Part shown: one piece after another, positions 57,901 to 64,000 of the stretch | Layout: each line of letters begins with the position of its first letter | Numbering within the stretch: the first letter of the stretch is position 1 | Origin: Daldinia sp. FL1419 | Taxonomy: Eukaryota > Ascomycota > Sordariomycetes > Xylariales > Hypoxylaceae | Assembly: GCA_025201765.1 (NCBI GenBank) | Contig: MU623439.1 | Coordinates: forward strand, 62,001 to 126,000 | Length of the DNA stretch: 64,000 nt | Reading direction: 5' to 3' | The notes under the pieces: generated by a model | The model's input: only the letters and a program-made list of their open reading frames with translations | The model's database searches: none | What the model was told of the DNA's origin: nothing | Position numbers and translations under genes: made by a program

Positions 57901-60288
57901 AATTAGCACGAGGCCGCCCCCAAAGCTTTGGAAGCTAATAAAGCTTCAAGAAACCCCCCTGACGAGCGAGCTTATCGTCGTCATCTACGGCACCGCCCGC
58001 TTAGCTGTATGGGTGATCCTAGAAGATCTCTCAACGTGACAAGAAATAGGCGGGTATGTTAGCTAGCGTGAGACCAGCTCTTCGGTAGGTGTGCCTGTCG
58101 ATTCCCGCTCATCTTACCTTGGGTGTGTTAGTCGGCGCTTAACGGTACGATACATGATTACTTCTGGTCGGTGAGCGACTCTCTTTACATACCTATATAG
58201 TACCATATTTGCTACTACAGTAGGTGAAGCTTCGGCGTTCTTTGTCCCCTGACCTTAGTTCTTCACTCGCGCGCCCCTTATACCCGTCTTTTCCACTTGT
58301 AATAGCATTGTACGTTGTAATAGGTAGATAAAGGAGGTAGGCTTTCGTCTCTGTCTATCTTCGCTAATATTTGCAGATGCATCTCTTCGCGAGCCATTCA
58401 GAGCTTTTGGCTGAGTCCGGTCACTCGCATTGGCAATAGCTCCGCTAATTGGAAAAGGAGCAGAGGGACCCAGGGGATATCTTCTCTTTGACTCGTCCAT
58501 TTCGTCCACCTACCCAATGTATTCACTTAACTGAATTGAGTGTTTTGTTACATTGTCCGTTCGGAGATATTGGATAGCTGCAGATGCAAGCCCCCTTCAC
58601 CCCCCACAGCCAGTATCGTGATAGGTTAGAAATTCATCATGCACAGCAGGACGTAATTATCATTGGCTGCTATTATCACACAAAGAAGCGCCCTATCCTA
58701 CCAAAAAGCTGTAGAGGAAACGTGCTAACAACATGGTCACGCACATATTCATACGCGGGGACCAAGGAAGGATGGGAAAGCTTCTGATCAAGCCAATTTC
58801 TAGTAGCTAATGTCTATTATACCGGGCCAGGTAGCTTGAAGCTTCCCAATCCCTGATTTCGTCCTCATGTCTTTTCTCTTAGCACAACTTTGCACACGAT
58901 CTCTCCCCACGTTTGAATCTCTCGCTTCTCGTATCCAAGAACTCGTTGACCCTGGCTTCATCAGGGTCCTTTACGCCCCCTCCAATCCTGCATGCACATA
59001 TCCATGGTTTATAACCGCTACTGCATTGGGAGCAGTAAAAAGCCTGGATACTAGATACTATAGCTACTCCATATTTTCTCGAAGAATCAACTATCGAAGC
59101 ACGCGGGTGGATTCGTAAACCAATTATCCAGCTAGCCATTGGATCGCCTGCGCTGTTGCAATCGAAGTGTGACATTGATTGTTGCGGCCTTATTGGAAGC
59201 AGAACCTACCTACATACCGGCTATCGGACGTGGGATATCATGTAGAAGCTGTAGAATTCTACGATCTTCTCCCAACGCGCGGTAGCACATGTTATGAGAT
59301 AATTCAAGGCAAACAAACACCGGTTGGAGTGGCCGTCCGTTGCTGGCGTAGTAAGGTACGCATTTCGCTATGGGAGCCGAAGGTAATCGTATAATGTGGT
59401 TGGATAGGGTAACTTCCGCCGCCCCGTAAGCCATGCATCGCTCCGTCTTTTTGCGTGGTCGGTATACTTCCAGTATTGTAGTCTGTTATTCCGGGCGGGA
59501 AAAGACCGCAGGGGAAGAATCAGTATGTCTGACCTCAGCTTCGGCTTCAGCTTAACATTCAGCTATTTAATTGAGGCAATCATTATTCCTTCCGAAAAAG
59601 CTCCTCCTATTTTGGACTAAGCAGTGTTGACTAGACATGTCTTATCTCACCTAAATGGCCTAATATAAATATATTTAAATACCTCCCATTTGGGTATGCA
59701 AATCTCGGCATTCATCGGCTTGACACATTTATAGGCCTTGGGCTGAGGGAGCCCCTGAGAGCTATGAGATTGGGAACGTCTATAGGTATAGAACCGGGAC
59801 AAACTGACTACTAGTGTGGTGGCGTTCTTTTTGTCTTTTCCTTTTTTTTCGCGCATGGTACGCAAAAGAAAAAAAAATGATCCAAGAGGAACCCAAGACA
59901 GATACAACACTGGAACGAGAACGACGGTATGGGCAAGCGCCGAGCCGCGGAAGGCCTCCCATCATAATTGCATATATACCTAAGCATCCTACGGGTGTTC
60001 TGGATACTGTCGTTTCTTCATTTGTCGCAATGCCTTATGGATGTGCGGCAAGTAAAAAGCGCAGGCAAAGAGCGCAGCAGACTTGCACGAGTAGAAATAG
60101 GCTACACGAATGGACAGCTCGCAACCAATATGATCTCATGGCTGATGGCAACAATACCTGAACCGCTCGAAAAGCCCAATATACCCTTGCCTACCTCCCA
60201 TACGTAGTTTATGGGGCGTCGTGCGGCATAGCCTCAATCGACGTATATCGAAGCAACCACATCCGGCAAATTCGGGGTGGCTAAATGC

Positions 60289-61425
60289 TCAGGAATCTTC
60301 ACTCCAGACAGGGAGGTCAATGTCAATCACAATGGGCTTGTGTAGTCTCCGCGGCCCGGAGTATGGATAGCCGCCTTGCTGGAGGGCGCAGTTTACAATG
60401 CATGTCTCCTTGCGCCCGAGGCGCCCGGCTAGAGCCACCCCATCGCTCCGTGCGGATGCCGGATTCCCACTAAGACCACGGGTCCCGATGCCGGGACTGG
60501 CGTCTTCTATTAGCTCGGTCTTCGTATTCATCTCGATTTTTGTAGCATTCCTTTTTGTAGGCTCGTCATCGGGGCACGACGCTGGAGTCGATAATAGTGA
60601 GGCTTTGCTACCGTCGTTATCTAAGGGCATCCCGCTCTTGGTGGTTAGATCCACTAGGCAATTCTTCTCGTTCCCTACGCCGGGGTCCTCCCACTGGTAA
60701 TTGCTTTCCAACTCTTTATACCGCACGAACTTGTTCGATAGGTCCCAACGAACACGTTCCACACCCCGCGAATCGTGAACGTGCCCGCAGAGCGCAATGC
60801 GTGGCCGAACTCGCCACAACGCTTGCCGTAGACTCTCGCAGCCCAATCCTCCCCCGTGACGAGATTCGTCCCTGTGCGTACGCGCCGGCCCGTGAGTAAT
60901 GACTATATCAGTATCAAGAGGGATATCTTTCCATATATTTTCAGCACGTGTGGGTTCGTTTCGCGGATATTGAAAAGCCCACATCCCGCAGTCGGGAATA
61001 TAGGGAGAGCCAAATACATTAAAGGTAGTCCGTGGCCCGGATGAGGAAGTAAGCTTGATGGTGCGGCCGGAATGCTCGAGATAGATGAGCGAATTCGATT
61101 GTGCCAGCAGGTTATAGCAGTCAACAGGATTTTGGGGGTCATTATTATGACTATAATTGCCGTACTGCTCGAAGAAATCTTTATCGAGCGTAATGTCATG
61201 ATTCCCAGCGATGACCAGCTTGCATTCAAAATTGGCCTTTTCGAGCCACGCCACCTGCTTCGAGAGCTCACCGAAACTTCCCTGGTTCGTCAGATCTCCG
61301 CAATGGATCAGCACGTCACCTTTTGGAAGTTTCACCGTGCAGTTGTGCGTGTCTGATATACAGACAAAGCGCGTCCGTCTAGTCCCCAATGGGATCTGAG
61401 AAGAGGACACAGATGAATCGCCCAT
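60289..61425 (-). CDS. calcineurin-like metallophosphoesterase
   Basis: Intronless 378-residue gene. All metal-site motifs are present in order: SDTHN (D25, H27), HCGDLTNQG (D44), GNHD (N75-H76-D77), ITHGPA and CGHVHDSRG. This pattern belongs to the 239FB/brain-protein-like group of metallophosphoesterases, which hydrolyse phosphodiesters or nucleotides; the physiological substrate is unknown. No signal peptide or membrane segment is seen. A C-terminal extension of about 110 residues (Ser/Thr/Asp-rich, then a hydrophilic tail) follows the catalytic domain and is longer than in the core family. The ATG at 61425 follows CAAC and is the only good start. Confidence 0.92.
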   Translation of the reverse strand: MGDSSVSSSQIPLGTRRTRFVCISDTHNCTVKLPKGDVLIHCGDLTNQGSFGELSKQVAWLEKANFECKLVIAGNHDITLDKDFFEQYGNYSHNNDPQNPVDCYNLLAQSNSLIYLEHSGRTIKLTSSSGPRTTFNVFGSPYIPDCGMWAFQYPRNEPTRAENIWKDIPLDTDIVITHGPARTHRDESRHGGGLGCESLRQALWRVRPRIALCGHVHDSRGVERVRWDLSNKFVRYKELESNYQWEDPGVGNEKNCLVDLTTKSGMPLDNDGSKASLLSTPASCPDDEPTKRNATKIEMNTKTELIEDASPGIGTRGLSGNPASARSDGVALAGRLGRKETCIVNCALQQGGYPYSGPRRLHKPIVIDIDLPVWSEDS

Positions 61426-63982
61426 GTTGCCGGAGATTCAAGGAACAGTACTTTATTGTGCCGCCGGGCTTCGCCGAATCTTATAAAGATAGAGCGTCGA
61501 TGGGATTTATCTAAGCTTACTTTCAGTGACGGTACTTTTAGGTAGGTAGGTACCTAACCTAGCCAAGTATATCATTTCGAGTCATGACAACTATCTATAC
61601 GAGGCTTTTACGAGTATGCTAGTGAGGAACACGGGCGCATCGTAAAAGCAACAGTTGATAATGGAGGAATGATTTTGTTCCTCATCGAAGAGGCGAGGGA
61701 TTCAATCCGGGTATCTAAAATAGGTAGTAAGGGAATAGAAGTTTTTAAAATAACAGATATACCTATAAATAGGTAGATAGGTACCTGTGGAAGTTGATGT
61801 TTGTCGTATATAGATATTTTTTATTTGAGGTTCATGACGACGATCGTGCCTTGTTCTATCGATGTTCTACGGAAATGTCAGAATGTACTGTACAATTACA
61901 TAGTACGTACGGGATTCCCTAGCGGATTCTCTAGCGGATTATTTAGTGGATTGTCAAGTTTGAAGTGGGTTCAACTGGGTAGAGCTTGGACCCGTATAAA
62001 AAGGTGCATTCGTGGAAATACAGGGCTGGGTTACATTGGAAGAGGTATTCTAGAATACAGTTTAGTTCATCAGTTCCAAACTGTACAAATAGCGGTATAA
62101 ATTCAGATTATGCACAGTGCAGTCAAACCAGCATGTCAACTTATCCAAGTCATTGACCCCGCGCCGGATGGTAGCATAATACCAATGAAGCGGCTAAGAT
62201 TCTACTAGACCCTGTCAAGTTGAGGCTTGGCGTGGTACTCCAATGTTGCATTCCACGGTCTCATTGATTAAATTCAGGGGCAGTCCGAGCCCTGGGTGCT
62301 CATATTTTTTCTTTTCTCATTATTTCGTGCATAATATCTCATTATCGAGATAGAAGCCTTGACAATCTTACCTAACCTAGTGTATAAATCGCGAAAGAGA
62401 GATGCCACTTTGGATGTTAAGCTTCTTTTTGTACACACCGCAATGTGCTGGACATATGCATAAGCACTTAGAATAATGCGCATGGAATGATTGCGCCTAT
62501 GGGCGTAAAGAAGGCATGTACACTAGACGTACGTAAGGCCTTGGAGGCACGCGTCGTATCGAGTGGAAGTCAGACCTTTTTAGGTAAGTACCTAATTTTT
62601 ACATGTAAGGGGTACCTAAAGGAGTTGACGCCTTTACGGATTTCTACTGGACGTGCATGCGTACCTTATCGCGGGAATTTTGATAATGTACCTAAGGTAT
62701 GCAATCTGCTTTGGAGGTACAAAAGATGTCGCATAGCCGTAACTATGTAGGTTAGTTGACTTACTTAACTCTTAAAGAGACTCGGGAGTCACCAACGACC
62801 GAATGCAGGGCGTCACATTGGATGCGATAATACGGTACGCGTAACCCCTAAAAAGTCCCCGGTAGGTACCTAAATGAGAACTTTATGCAGGAAAGTTTGC
62901 CGTATGTACACTACATGGAGGTAGACCTCCCGGGTAGTTAGGCCCAGCACTTGGACCGGCTTAGGCAGGCTAGGCAAGCTAGGCAAGCTAACCAACCACT
63001 TACCATGACCTGAGTGGGACATGTTCAAGGTTCAAAGCTAATGAAATGCTTAATGAAATGCTCAAATGAGAAGAAGTTGACCAATCCCCTTTCCGAATGC
63101 ATCTCATCGTTTTCCCATCGTTGCCATCGTTGCCATCGTTGCCATCGTCAATCCCCGACTCCCAAGCCCTGGACCACATTATTCGCTTCTACCAAGTCCT
63201 GCCAACGCCACGGCCACGACGGGTTTTCTCTAACAACCTTCTAATCTAATCCCAGCCGCTGGTGTTCCACGTCTTCTTTTTCCCCCTCTCGTTACCGTCA
63301 CCTGCTTGCTTGTCTCCCTTAGGAGTTTGCATTCCCATGAAAGCAATTACCCCCGTTGGATCGAGAGATTAGGGCGCGTGAAAGCTGCAGTTAGGGATCG
63401 AGTAGAGTACGTGTACGTGTACGTGTAGATGTTGAAAGTCGAGTGTTGGTAATTATCTAGTTGCCTTGCAACTTGACAGGATTAGCGACAAAGAAGAAGA
63501 AGGGAAAAAAAGGATTGCACAAATTTTTTTTGTCTAGGTCATCCGGTCCGTCGTGGACGACTTCCGGGAGCTTGGCTAGGATACCAACGAATCAAGTAGG
63601 CATTGAAGCTAATTCTGATTCAACATCGTCTTCGTGGTCAACTCCATCGTCACTCTTTTTAATACTATTCTCGCGATTATCGTCAGATCCAAAGTTGACA
63701 GCCGCTGGCGAATGCTGTTTTAACGCGTCCACTACGACTAGCTCCCTTCTGTTACCACCGTCCTTCTCATCGCCGTCGTCGCTAAAGATCTATCACTACG
63801 CTCACGCCTTTTTCGAAATTTCCATCGCTACGTCGTAGCATTAAATAGAAGTTATATCCTTAATCCACCCTCGGCTCTACGGTTTCCTATATTCGTTACA
63901 CCTCGTCACACTGGATTTGGCTGGCAGCGCCTCGAGTTCCACGAATCAGCCGTTACCCTGGCTATCTTAATTTATACTCGCG
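61426..63982. other. intergenic stretch to the right end of the window
   Basis: Promoter of the phosphoesterase and probably the promoter and leader of the gene that begins at 63983. Contains a TTGCCATCG tandem repeat, GTACGT repeats near 63410-63428 and TAGGTA units. A 125-codon open frame at 63461..63838 is Ser-rich low-complexity and most likely leader sequence. Confidence 0.4.
63121..63147. repeat. 9-base tandem repeat
   Basis: TTGCCATCG occurs three times exactly, with partial copies on both sides. Confidence 0.85.
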
Positions 63983-64000
63983 ATGGCGACTATGTCAGCT
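63983..64000 (+). CDS. possible start of a gene running out of the window
   Basis: The ATG at 63983 (CGCGATGG context) opens MATMSA and stays open to the window end. The 2.5 kb upstream is gene-free and looks like promoter and leader. Too short to identify. Confidence 0.3.

Larger units (their letters stand above)
51671..60288. other. 8.6 kb without a convincing gene
   Basis: Starts with the promoter/leader of the J-domain gene and ends near the stop of the phosphoesterase. Short open frames occur (for example 52158..52481, 55788..56216, 58255..58509), but they overlap others on the opposite strand and lack domains. The stretch has dense TACCTA/TAGGTA units, microsatellites and minisatellites. 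No transposase, LTR or long inverted repeat was seen. Confidence 0.45.

Noticed and set aside
1..64000. CRISPR arrays, operons, ribosome binding sites, insertion sequences
   Set aside because: None expected in a fungal nuclear genome; no spaced direct-repeat array, transposase or LTR pair was seen.

Overview
This window is nuclear DNA of a filamentous ascomycete (Pezizomycotina). The genes carry short introns of about 50-70 bases with GTRNGT-like donors, CTAAC/CTGAC-like branch points and YAG acceptors. The families also point there: a Zn2Cys6 regulator, a Clr5-domain protein, a C2H2 protein of the fungal type, a CBM1-bearing GH6 cellulase and fungal UbiA and BBE oxidase types. A Sordariomycete is my best guess; that is inference, not shown by the sequence. 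Exon joins given below were worked out by hand from splice signals, reading frame and protein continuity. Every spliced gene completed here sums to a whole number of codons.

Left part, 1-11.6 kb, looks like the edge of a small specialised-metabolism locus. It holds a cupin protein (cut by the window start), a secreted FAD-linked oxidase of the berberine-bridge type, a UbiA-type prenyltransferase, a Zn2Cys6 transcription factor and a phosphatidylserine-decarboxylase-like enzyme of the PsiD-like soluble class. No PKS, NRPS or terpene cyclase is visible; one could lie to the left. A GH6 cellobiohydrolase with an N-terminal CBM1 follows (11.8-13.4 kb, minus strand).

Middle part, 14.9-33.8 kb, is mostly housekeeping: AP-2 mu adaptin, a cyanamide-hydratase-like HD enzyme, a decayed MACPF/MABP-like fragment, Hsp90 with a heat-shock element and a 5' UTR intron, a probable mitochondrial protein divergent from mitochondrial ClpP, a Clr5-domain protein, a C2H2 protein and tRNA-Trp(CCA).

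Right part, 34-64 kb, holds a flavin-containing monooxygenase and a bacterial-luciferase-like monooxygenase, a sterol O-acyltransferase (ARE type), a TPR-SET protein, a J-domain protein with a long charged region, and a calcineurin-like phosphoesterase. The last bases contain a possible start codon of a further gene. Between 51.7 and 60.3 kb no convincing gene is visible; that stretch is full of TACCTA/TAGGTA-type short repeats, minisatellites and a 25-T run.
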